Origin: Nesterenkonia cremea
Lineage (GTDB): Bacteria > Actinomycetota > Actinomycetes > Actinomycetales > Micrococcaceae
NCBI RefSeq assembly: GCF_014642675.1
Contig: NZ_BMIS01000005.1
Span: 62,001-126,000 of the forward strand
Reading direction: 5' to 3'
Length of the DNA: 64,000 nucleotides
The translations under genes were made by a program, and so were the position numbers. The notes beneath the pieces were generated by a model. It did no database searches, was not told where the DNA came from, and was given only the letters and a program-made list of their open reading frames with translations. Position 1 is the first letter of the stretch. The number at the start of each line of letters is the position of its first letter. Below, piece after piece: positions 57,636-64,000 of this stretch.

Positions 57636-59129
57636 ATGTCCACACCAGTCACCGCAGACCTTGGAATCATCGGCTCCGGCTCCGGCAACTCCCTGATCAC
57701 TCCCTACTGGGAGGACAAGCAGGTCGTGCTCGCCGATAAGGGCATCGGCTCCACCGGCGCCTTCGGCGGAACCTGTCTGAACGTCGGATGCATCCCCACC
57801 AAGATGTTCGTCCGCCCCTCAGCGTTGGCCCGCGGGCCTGAGGAGGCGGCCCGGGTCGATGTGGACCTGAAGGTCGAGTCGGTGGACTGGCCTGGCATGC
57901 GGGACCGGATCTTCTCCCGGGTTGACGCCATCTCAGAGGGTGGCCGCAACTACCGGGACGTGGAGCTGGAGAATGTGGAGCTCATCTCCCAGAAGGTGAC
58001 CCTGGCTCCCGACCTGCTCAGCCGGCGTCGGGCGTCAGGACGTTTCGCCTTCACCGCGGAGGACGGGACCTCTGCGGAGACCGAGCAGCTGGTCATCGCC
58101 GCCGGATCCCGGCCGGTGAAGCCCCAGGTGCCCGGCATCGACCTGCCCCAGGTGCACACCTCGGACTCGATCATGCGGATCGACGAGCTGCCCCATCGGG
58201 TGCTGATCCTGGGCGGCGGCTATATCGCCTGCGAGTTCGCCGGAATCTTCTCCGGACTGGGCAGCGAGGTCATCCAGGCCAACCGCAGCGTGGGCCTGAT
58301 GTCCGTGCTGGATGAGGACATCCAGAAGGCCTACTCCGTTGAGGCGGAGAAGAACTGGACCGTGCTCTACCAGCGGACCCTGGGCGCGGTCGTCGAACGC
58401 CAGGACGGGGGAGTGGCCGGCAACCCCGGCGTGACCGCCCAGCTGGTCACCTCCGACGGCCGTGAGGAGGACTACGACGTCGACCTGGTCCTGGTAGCCA
58501 TCGGCAGGCGCCCCAACACGGACCTGGTGGGCGCCGAGGAGGCCGGCCTGGACCTGGAGACCGACGGACGCCTGGCCGTGGACGAGCACCAGCGCGTGCT
58601 GGCCGGTGGCAAGCCGGTGGAGGGCCTCTACGCACTGGGCGACATCTCCTCGGAGACCCAGCTGAAGCATGTGGCCAACCACGAGGCCCGGGTGGTCGCC
58701 CACAACCTGGAGAATCCGCAGCGGCTGCGCACCTCCCGGCATGTGGCCATCCCCTCGGCGATCTTCTCCTACCCGGAGATGGCCCAGGTGGGACTCACCG
58801 AGGCGCAGGCCGCTGAGCAGGTCGGCTCCGAGAACCTCACCACCACGGTGCAGAACTATGGTGACACCGCCTACGGCTGGGCCATGGAGGACAGCTATGG
58901 GATCTTCAAGATCATCGCCGACCGCCGCAACGGCACCATCCTGGGCGCCCACGCCATGGGCTACCAGTCCTCCAACCTGATCCAGCCCATCGTCCAGGCG
59001 ATGAGCTTCGGTCAGGACGCCCACACTGTGGCCCGCGGCCAGTTCTGGATCCACCCGGCACTGATGGAGGTCGTGGAGAATGCGCTGCTCGGCCTGGAGG
59101 TCCCCATTCCGGAGGACGCCCCGCTGTAG
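57636..59129 (+). CDS. mtr: Mycothione reductase
   Basis: 497 residues, class I pyridine nucleotide disulfide oxidoreductase. It reduces mycothiol disulfide with NADPH. The redox cysteines are C47 and C52 in GGTCLNVGCIPTK. LIIGSGSGNS-type FAD binding is at the N-terminus (LGIIGSGSGNSLITPYWEDK), the NAD(P) site is VLILGGGYIACEF, and the catalytic His-Glu pair is in HPALMEVVENAL. The SGNSL rather than GAGYAG start is characteristic of Mtr. It begins 4 bp after pyc. Confidence 0.94.
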   Translation: MSTPVTADLGIIGSGSGNSLITPYWEDKQVVLADKGIGSTGAFGGTCLNVGCIPTKMFVRPSALARGPEEAARVDVDLKVESVDWPGMRDRIFSRVDAISEGGRNYRDVELENVELISQKVTLAPDLLSRRRASGRFAFTAEDGTSAETEQLVIAAGSRPVKPQVPGIDLPQVHTSDSIMRIDELPHRVLILGGGYIACEFAGIFSGLGSEVIQANRSVGLMSVLDEDIQKAYSVEAEKNWTVLYQRTLGAVVERQDGGVAGNPGVTAQLVTSDGREEDYDVDLVLVAIGRRPNTDLVGAEEAGLDLETDGRLAVDEHQRVLAGGKPVEGLYALGDISSETQLKHVANHEARVVAHNLENPQRLRTSRHVAIPSAIFSYPEMAQVGLTEAQAAEQVGSENLTTTVQNYGDTAYGWAMEDSYGIFKIIADRRNGTILGAHAMGYQSSNLIQPIVQAMSFGQDAHTVARGQFWIHPALMEVVENALLGLEVPIPEDAPL

Positions 59130-59213
59130 GACCGCCGAGAGACCCGCAAGGAATGTCCGTCGCGGGTGGGCAGTTGCGCTGACTGGAAACCATTCCCCGA
59201 AAGGAGCCCCGCA

Positions 59214-59816
59214 ATGGCTGAGCGCGTAGATTTCTGGTTCGACCCCCTGTGCCCCTTCGCCTGGGTCACCTCCCGCTGGATCCTCGAAGTGGAGAAGATC
59301 CGCGACATTGAGGTGCACTGGAACGTGATGAGCCTGGGCGTGCTCAACGAGCATAAGAATCCCTCGCCGGAGGAGGACTCGGAGCAGCGCTCGCGGTGGA
59401 TTCCGTCCCGGGCGGCCACCGCCGTGAAGCTCAAGTACGGCGAGGAGAAGGTCGGGGAGTTCTACACCGCCGTGGGCACTGAGATCCACAACAACGGCAA
59501 TAAGGAGTTCGAGTCCGCCACGCTCAATGCGCTGCGCGAACTGGGCCCGGACGAGGAGCTCATCTACGAGGCCAAGTCGGACACCAACGACGCCGCCATG
59601 CGCGCCTCCCACGAGGAGGGCATCTCCCTGGTGGGCCAGGACGTGGGAACCCCCGTGGTCGCCTTCCGCGGCACGGCGTTCTTCGGCCCGGTCATCACCC
59701 GCATCCCCACCGGCGAGGAGGCGGGCCAGATCTTCGACGGCGCCGTCGCCCTGGCCAGCTACCCGTACTTCTTCGAGCTCAAGCGCTCCCGCACCGAGTT
59801 CCCCCAGTTCGACTGA
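59214..59816 (+). CDS. DsbA-family protein, mycothiol-dependent nitroreductase (Rv2466c) type
   Basis: 200 residues with a thioredoxin fold and helical insertion. The active-site position is CPFA (C13-A16) in DFWFDPLCPFAWVTSRW, so only one cysteine of the usual CxxC is present. EEGISLVGQDVGTPVVAFRGTAFFGPVITR carries the cis-proline. This is the pattern of the Rv2466c/DSBA oxidoreductase family, which uses mycothiol. ATG 59214 has AAAGGAG 8 nt upstream. The location next to mtr fits mycothiol chemistry. Confidence 0.88.
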   Translation: MAERVDFWFDPLCPFAWVTSRWILEVEKIRDIEVHWNVMSLGVLNEHKNPSPEEDSEQRSRWIPSRAATAVKLKYGEEKVGEFYTAVGTEIHNNGNKEFESATLNALRELGPDEELIYEAKSDTNDAAMRASHEEGISLVGQDVGTPVVAFRGTAFFGPVITRIPTGEEAGQIFDGAVALASYPYFFELKRSRTEFPQFD

Positions 59817-59824
59817 TCTGGTGC

Positions 59825-59936
59825 GCGAAGGGCCCGATGGCATCCCCTCCTTAGCTCACGGAGCGCGCCACGCTGCCGCGTGTCGCGAAACCCTCCGTTC
59901 GCACAAGGAATCCTGGGATGACCTCGGGCCCTTCGC
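59825..59936 (+). repeat. Long hairpin repeat, copy 1 (terminator-nested)
   Basis: A 112-nt imperfect hairpin 8 nt after the DsbA-like gene. The outer arms GCGAAGGGCCCGA (59825-59837) and its complement (59924-59936) are perfect. A second stem pairs TGGCATCCCC with GGGATGACC. Inside, the core 59848-59914 begins TCCTT and ends AAGGAATCCT, with an inner stem CGGAG/CTCCG and an apical hairpin ACGC-TGCC-GCGT. The core shares 51 of 67 bases with copy 2 in inverted orientation. Confidence 0.8.
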
Positions 59937-60091
59937 TCTGCCTAGGGACTGGTGCGCCCGGCGTCGGGCGTTGCAGAAGAGGCACCTTCCACACTTTTCG
60001 GTGTCTCTCAGGCCGATATGCCGCCACGGGGCGACGATTTCTGCTGAATGCACTACCCCCTCGACAGCTGACACGGGCTGACAAGCAGAGA
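59937..60091. other. Non-coding gap between the two hairpin repeats
   Basis: 155 bp of lower GC than neighbouring genes. It contains one small hairpin, CGCCCG-GCGT-CGGGCG (59955-59970). No gene or promoter was recognised. Confidence 0.4.
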
Positions 60092-60192
60092 GCGGCCGCC
60101 GACTCTCAAGGATTCCTTGTATGAGCGAAGGGTTTCGCAACGCGCGCCAGCGCGGTGCGCTTCGCTCATGAAGGAAGGAGAGTCCGCGGCCG
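60092..60192 (-). repeat. Long hairpin repeat, copy 2 (terminator-nested)
   Basis: A 101-nt hairpin downstream of the SDR gene (minus strand). The outer arms CGGCCGCCGACTCTC and GAGAGTCCGCGGCCG pair at 14 of 15 positions but are unrelated to the arms of copy 1. The core on the minus strand (60108-60175) begins TCCTT and ends AAGGAATCCTT, with inner stem ATGAGCGAAG/CTTCGCTCAT and apical GCGC-TGGC-GCGC. Differences from copy 1 tend to be paired changes that keep the stems. Confidence 0.8.
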
Positions 60193-60224
60193 TTCTCGGG
60201 AGCCGTTGTGACCTGAGCCAGGGA

Positions 60225-60989
60225 TCAGCCTTTACGGATCACTTTGTGCTGCGCCGCCTGCGCCACCGGGCGCACGACGATCTGGTCCAGGTTGATGTGG
60301 TGCGGCAGGCTCACCGAGTGGGCGATGACCTCCGCGACGTCCTCTGCGCTCAGGGGCTTCTCGACGCCGGAGTAGACGGCGTCGGCGGCGGCAGCGTCGC
60401 CGCGCAGCCGCTTGGCGGTGAACTCTTCGGTGTGGACCATGCCGGGCAGGACCTCGATGACTCGGAGGTTGTTCTCAGCCTCTTCGAGGCGCAGGGCGCC
60501 GGTCATGCCGTGCTCGCCGAACTTGGCGGCGTTGTAGCCGGCGCCGCCTTCGTAGGCCACGATGCCTGCGGTGGAGGTCAGGTTGAGGATGGTCCCCTCG
60601 CCGTGTTCGCGGAGCATAGGCAGGAAGGTCTGGGTGACGTTGAGGGTGCCCAGGACGTTGACCTCATACATCCAGCGCCAGTCGTCGATGTTGCCCTCAC
60701 CGATGGTCTCCACGCCGAGTGCGCCGCCGGCGTTGTTGACCAGAGTGTCGATCCCGCCGGCCTCGGCGACCTGCTCGTAGGCCTTCCGGACGGCGTCGCG
60801 GTCGGTGATGTCGCAGACGATCGGGATGATGCCCTCCTGCTCGGCGAGGTGCTCGAGCTTCTCGGCGCGTCGGGCTACGGCGAAGACCTGCCAGCCGTCG
60901 GTGCTGAGCCGGTGTGCGGTGGCGGCGCCGATGCCGGAGGAGGCGCCGGTGACCAGGGCGGATCGTGAAGAGTTCTGGCTGTGGAGCAT
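60225..60989 (-). CDS. Short-chain dehydrogenase/reductase
   Basis: 254 residues. The NADP-binding TGASSGIG is at residues 14-21 and NNAG at 85-88. The catalytic S139, Y152 and K156 are in NLTSTAG and GYNAAK. The C-terminal third (HTEEFTAKRLRGD...LPHHINLDQIVVRPVAQ) matches the YdfG/serine-3-dehydrogenase-like SDRs acting on 3-hydroxy acids; the exact substrate is open. ATG 60989 lies 7 nt after TAGTGT, so a leaderless mRNA is likely. Confidence 0.93.
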   Translation of the reverse strand: MLHSQNSSRSALVTGASSGIGAATAHRLSTDGWQVFAVARRAEKLEHLAEQEGIIPIVCDITDRDAVRKAYEQVAEAGGIDTLVNNAGGALGVETIGEGNIDDWRWMYEVNVLGTLNVTQTFLPMLREHGEGTILNLTSTAGIVAYEGGAGYNAAKFGEHGMTGALRLEEAENNLRVIEVLPGMVHTEEFTAKRLRGDAAAADAVYSGVEKPLSAEDVAEVIAHSVSLPHHINLDQIVVRPVAQAAQHKVIRKG

Positions 60990-60996
60990 GTTTCCA

Positions 60997-61002
60997 ACAC
61001 TA
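60997..61002 (-). promoter_or_regulatory. -10 element TAGTGT of the SDR gene (leaderless)
   Basis: On the minus strand TAGTGT is followed by TGGAAAC and then ATG 60989. Confidence 0.45.
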
Positions 61003-61119
61003 GTGGCCGGTGCTCGAGGTCACCATAGGTGGCCGCAATCTGAGACGGCCGCTGCGGCGTCGGGGCTGTCGCAGGGGTGCTGGCATGCGGGGGCGTCCAA
61101 GCATGGAACAATGGGCCGC

Positions 61120-63738
61120 ATGGCTGAAGAGATCGCGGGCACAGACACGCCCATCAAGACCCCTGACGTTCCTGAGAAGCCGGCCCTGGAGGGCCTGGAG
61201 GACAAGCTCAACGCCGCCTGGCGCGAAGAGCAGGTCTACCACTTCGACGAGGACACCGATCGTTCGCAGGTCTACTCGATCGACACCCCGCCGCCCACTG
61301 CCTCCGGCTCGCTGCATGTCGGACATATGTTCTCCTACACGCAGACCGATGTGATGGCCCGCTATAAGCGGATGAGCGGCTGCAACGTCTTCTACCCGCT
61401 GGGCTGGGACGACAACGGTCTGCCCACCGAGCGCCGCGTGCAGAACTACTACGGGGTGCGCTGCGATCCCTCCAAGCCCTACATCGAGGACTACACTCCG
61501 CCGGAGAAGCCGGCGAAGAACCAGCGCGACTGGGACGTCATCTCCCGCCGGAACTTCATCGAGCTGTGCGAGGCGCTGACGGTGGAGGACGAGAAGGTCT
61601 TCGAGGACCTCTTCACCCGTCTGGGCCTCTCGGTGGACTGGCGCCAGACCTACCGGACCATCGACGACGCATCCCGCGCGGCCTCCCAGAAGGCCTTCAT
61701 CCGGGACGTGCAGTCCGGCAACGCCTACACAGCCCAGGCCCCCACCCTGTGGGACATCACCTTCCGCACTGCGGTGGCCCAGGCCGAGCTGGAGGCCAAG
61801 GAGCGTCCCGGCGCCTACCACCGCTACCCGTTCACCACCGCTGAGGGCGAGAAGGTCTTCATCGAGACCACCCGTCCAGAGCTGCTGCCCTCCTGTGTGG
61901 CACTGGTGGCCCACCCGGAGGACGAGCGCTACAAGCCGCTGTTCGGCAAGACGGTCACCTCGCCGCTGTTCGGCGTCGAGGTGGAGGTCAAGGCGCATCA
62001 GCTGGCGGATCCGGAGAAGGGCTCCGGCATCGCGATGATCTGTACCTTCGGTGACATGACCGACGTGACCTGGTGGCGTGAGCTGCAGCTGCCCACCCGC
62101 GCGCTCATCGGCCGCGACGGCCGCTTCTCCCGCGAGACCCCGGAGTGGATCACCACGGAGCAGGGCCGCGCGAACTACGAGCAGCTGGCGGGCAAGACCG
62201 TCCACTCGGCCAAGGAGGCTGTGGTGGAGATGCTCAAGGCCGAGGATCTGCTGGACGGCGAGCCCAAGTCGATCACCCACGCGGTGCACTTCTACGAGAA
62301 GGGCGATAAGCCGCTCGAGGTCGTCACCTCGCGTCAGTGGTACATCCGCAACGGCGGGCGCGACGCCGACCGGCGTGAGCAGATGTTGGCCCGCGGCCGT
62401 GAGATCACCTGGCACCCCGGCTTCATGCGGTCCCGCTACGAGAACTGGGTGGAGGGCCTCAACGGCGACTGGCTGATCTCCCGCCAGCGCTTCTTCGGTG
62501 TGCCGATCCCGGTCTGGTACCCGCTGGACGAGTCCGGCGAGCTCGACTACGAGAACCCGATCCTGCCGAGCGAGGAGCAGCTGCCGGTGGACCCGGCCTC
62601 TGAGGCTCCGGCCGGCTATGAGGAGTCGCAGCGCGATGCGGCCGGCGGCTTCACCGGTGAGGCCGATGTGCTGGACACCTGGGCGACTTCGGCGATCACC
62701 CCGCATATCGCGGGCCGCTGGGAGCGGGAGAACGACTTCTTCGAGAAGGTCTTCCCCTATGACCTGCGCCCTCAGGGTCATGACATCATCCGAACCTGGC
62801 TCTTCGCCTCGGCGGTGCGGGCCAACAGCCTCAACGGCTCGGTGCCGTGGACCAATACGGCCATCTCCGGCTGGATCCTGGACCCGGACCGCAAGAAGAT
62901 GTCCAAGTCCAAGGGCAATGTGGTGGTCCCCAACGATGTGCTGGACAAGTTCGGCACCGACGCCGTGCGCTACTGGGCCGCTTCGGCCAAGCTGGGTGCG
63001 GACACCGCCTATGAGGAGGGGCAGTTCAAGATCGGCCGCCGCCTGGCCATCAAGCTGCTCAACGCCTCGAAGTTCGCCTTCGGCATGGGCGTGACCGAGG
63101 AGCACATCGTCACCGATGAGGCCGGCGCCGGAGTCGTGACCCAGCCGCTGGACCGTGCTCTGCTGGCGCGGCTGAAGGCGCTGGTCGAGCAGGTCACCGC
63201 TCGCTTCGAGGACTATGACTACGCCCGTGCGCTGTCGATGACCGAAAGCTTCTTCTGGCAGTTCACCGATGACTACGTGGAGCTGGTCAAGGACCGTGCC
63301 TACGGCGGTCAGGGTGAGGAGGCTCAGGCCTCCGTCCGTGCGGCGATGGCCACCACTCTGGACACGCTGCTGCGGCTCTTCGCCCCTGTGCTGCCCTTCG
63401 CCACCGATGAGATCTGGCGCTGGTGGCGCAGCGGCTCGGTGCACGCCGCCGACTGGCCCACTGCGGCCGGATTCGAGACTGCGGCAGGGGAGTCCGAGAC
63501 TCTGGAGGCTGTGGCCGAGGCCCTGGCGGCCGTCCGTCGGGCCAAGTCCGAGGCTGAGGTGAAGCAGCGCCACGCGATCACCTCCGCCACGCTGACCCTG
63601 CCCCAGGCGCAGGTCACCCATGTGGAGTCCGCGTTGGAGGATCTGAAGGCGGCCACCAAGGCTGAGGCGCTCACGCTCAGCGCCGGGGGAGAGGCTCCCG
63701 AGCTGTCCCAGGCCGAGTACGCCGCCCCGGAGGCCTGA
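61120..63738 (+). CDS. valS: Valine--tRNA ligase
   Basis: 872-residue class I synthetase. The HIGH motif is HVGH (66-69) in PPPTASGSLHVGHMFS, and KMSKS is at 593-597 (RKKMSKSKGNVV). GWDDNGLPTERRVQNYYGV identifies the ValS subtype common in actinobacteria. The editing domain (about 200-340) includes FIETTRPELLPSCVALVAHPED. A C-terminal helical tail follows the anticodon-binding domain. ATG 61120 starts 7 nt after AACAAT; ATG 61111 is possible. No T-box leader was seen in the 130-bp gap to the SDR gene. Confidence 0.96.
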   Translation: MAEEIAGTDTPIKTPDVPEKPALEGLEDKLNAAWREEQVYHFDEDTDRSQVYSIDTPPPTASGSLHVGHMFSYTQTDVMARYKRMSGCNVFYPLGWDDNGLPTERRVQNYYGVRCDPSKPYIEDYTPPEKPAKNQRDWDVISRRNFIELCEALTVEDEKVFEDLFTRLGLSVDWRQTYRTIDDASRAASQKAFIRDVQSGNAYTAQAPTLWDITFRTAVAQAELEAKERPGAYHRYPFTTAEGEKVFIETTRPELLPSCVALVAHPEDERYKPLFGKTVTSPLFGVEVEVKAHQLADPEKGSGIAMICTFGDMTDVTWWRELQLPTRALIGRDGRFSRETPEWITTEQGRANYEQLAGKTVHSAKEAVVEMLKAEDLLDGEPKSITHAVHFYEKGDKPLEVVTSRQWYIRNGGRDADRREQMLARGREITWHPGFMRSRYENWVEGLNGDWLISRQRFFGVPIPVWYPLDESGELDYENPILPSEEQLPVDPASEAPAGYEESQRDAAGGFTGEADVLDTWATSAITPHIAGRWERENDFFEKVFPYDLRPQGHDIIRTWLFASAVRANSLNGSVPWTNTAISGWILDPDRKKMSKSKGNVVVPNDVLDKFGTDAVRYWAASAKLGADTAYEEGQFKIGRRLAIKLLNASKFAFGMGVTEEHIVTDEAGAGVVTQPLDRALLARLKALVEQVTARFEDYDYARALSMTESFFWQFTDDYVELVKDRAYGGQGEEAQASVRAAMATTLDTLLRLFAPVLPFATDEIWRWWRSGSVHAADWPTAAGFETAAGESETLEAVAEALAAVRRAKSEAEVKQRHAITSATLTLPQAQVTHVESALEDLKAATKAEALTLSAGGEAPELSQAEYAAPEA

Positions 63739-63818
63739 GCCTCACCTCGCGCTCACCCACGCGGAGGGCAGGGCAGGGGACCGGCGGGGACAGGTGAGCG
63801 AGGCGCCTCAGAGGTGCC

Positions 63819-64000
63819 TCAGTCGTGCATCTCTTCCACGGCGCGGACTTCGATCACCCCGTCGAGCTCGCTGAGCTGTCGGATGAGGTCGCCGTCGGGA
63901 CTGCGCTGGGGCCGGGTGAAGCGCATGCTGGCCTCCACGGCAAAGCCCTCATCGGTCTCCTTGCGCTTGGTGTGTGAGAGAGCGGCCTCGTAGCCCTGCT
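63819..64000 (-). CDS. C-terminal fragment, MgtC/SapB-like ACT domain (tentative)
   Basis: 60 codons ending at a TGA at 63819-63821; the start is outside the window. The visible end reads GYEAALSHTKRKETDEGFAV and then DGDLIRQLSELDGVIEVRAVE. This beta-alpha-beta layout resembles the C-terminal ACT-like domain of MgtC/SapB membrane proteins, but other ACT-containing proteins are possible. It is convergent with valS, 80 bp away. Confidence 0.5.
   Translation of the reverse strand, partial: QGYEAALSHTKRKETDEGFAVEASMRFTRPQRSPDGDLIRQLSELDGVIEVRAVEEMHD

Noticed and set aside
58035..59843. 602-codon open frame on the minus strand
   Set aside because: It is antisense to mtr and the DsbA-like gene and has no domain resemblance.
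60990..61119. Possible T-box leader of valS
   Set aside because: No T-box sequence or specifier loop was found in the 130-bp gap, and valS appears leaderless.
61000..63621. 873-codon open frame on the minus strand
   Set aside because: It is antisense to valS, which has all synthetase motifs. The shadow frame is Gly/Leu/Arg/His-rich and lacks a plausible start region.

Overview
The window reads as a contiguous piece of a high-GC actinobacterial chromosome. Several traits point to Actinomycetota, most likely order Micrococcales and family Micrococcaceae (for example a Nesterenkonia or Arthrobacter relative); the family-level call is inference. They are mycothiol metabolism (mycothione reductase), NucS mismatch repair, paired ClpP1/ClpP2, a GarA-FtsR cluster, DUF2017/DUF3039 proteins, and many GTG starts. 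There is no phage, integrase, recognisable IS, CRISPR array or rRNA. The content is mostly core housekeeping.

Layout. 1-6.7 kb: ATP synthase operon atpB(partial)-E-F-H-A-G-D-C ending at a strong terminator. 6.8-12.1 kb: nucS, a small zinc-ribbon-like protein, an AI-2E-type permease, a large acidic membrane protein and a YbbN-like thioredoxin/TPR protein. 12.2-16.7 kb: ABC-2 exporter, DUF3039 protein and a DExH helicase. 16.8-20.1 kb: acetyltransferase, a 360-bp stretch without an intact gene, VOC protein, then pncA and pncB for NAD salvage. 20.1-25.3 kb: clpS-DUF2017-murI-MBL-rph-rdgB-exonuclease/BRCT. 25.3-29.2 kb: a degenerate ADP-ribosylglycohydrolase-like protein and a thiamine-type ECF transporter under a TPP riboswitch. 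29.3-35.3 kb: sbcD-sbcC-membrane protein. 35.3-41.3 kb: alpha/beta hydrolase, mqo, a Tat-exported peptide-type binding protein, tRNA-Leu, bcp, an unknown protein and a DUF4282 protein. 41.5-46.2 kb: tRNA-Lys, tRNA-Pro, tig, clpP1-clpP2, clpX. 46.4-49.5 kb: sugar ABC importer. 49.6-53.6 kb: gcvH-garA-ftsR-DUF151-merR and a convergent orphan parA. 53.6-64 kb: monooxygenase, pyc, mtr, DsbA-like protein, two inverted hairpin repeats, SDR, valS and the tail of a partial gene.

Linked functions. PncA and PncB convert nicotinamide through nicotinate to nicotinate mononucleotide. ClpS, ClpP1, ClpP2 and ClpX cover regulated proteolysis, with trigger factor just upstream of clpP. GarA (2-oxoglutarate flux), Pyc (anaplerosis) and Mqo (malate oxidation) all act around the TCA cycle. 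Mtr and the DsbA-like protein belong to mycothiol redox.

Most unusual items. (i) Two related hairpin repeats at 59825-59936 and 60092-60192 share a core but sit inside outer arms of unrelated sequence, each in the sense of the adjacent convergent gene. (ii) An ECF transporter has both ATPases and the T component fused in one polypeptide, behind a TPP aptamer that contains the Shine-Dalgarno. (iii) SbcC carries an acidic insertion of about 100 residues. (iv) A recurring TANNNT-N6-8-start arrangement indicates many leaderless transcripts and was used to pick start codons.
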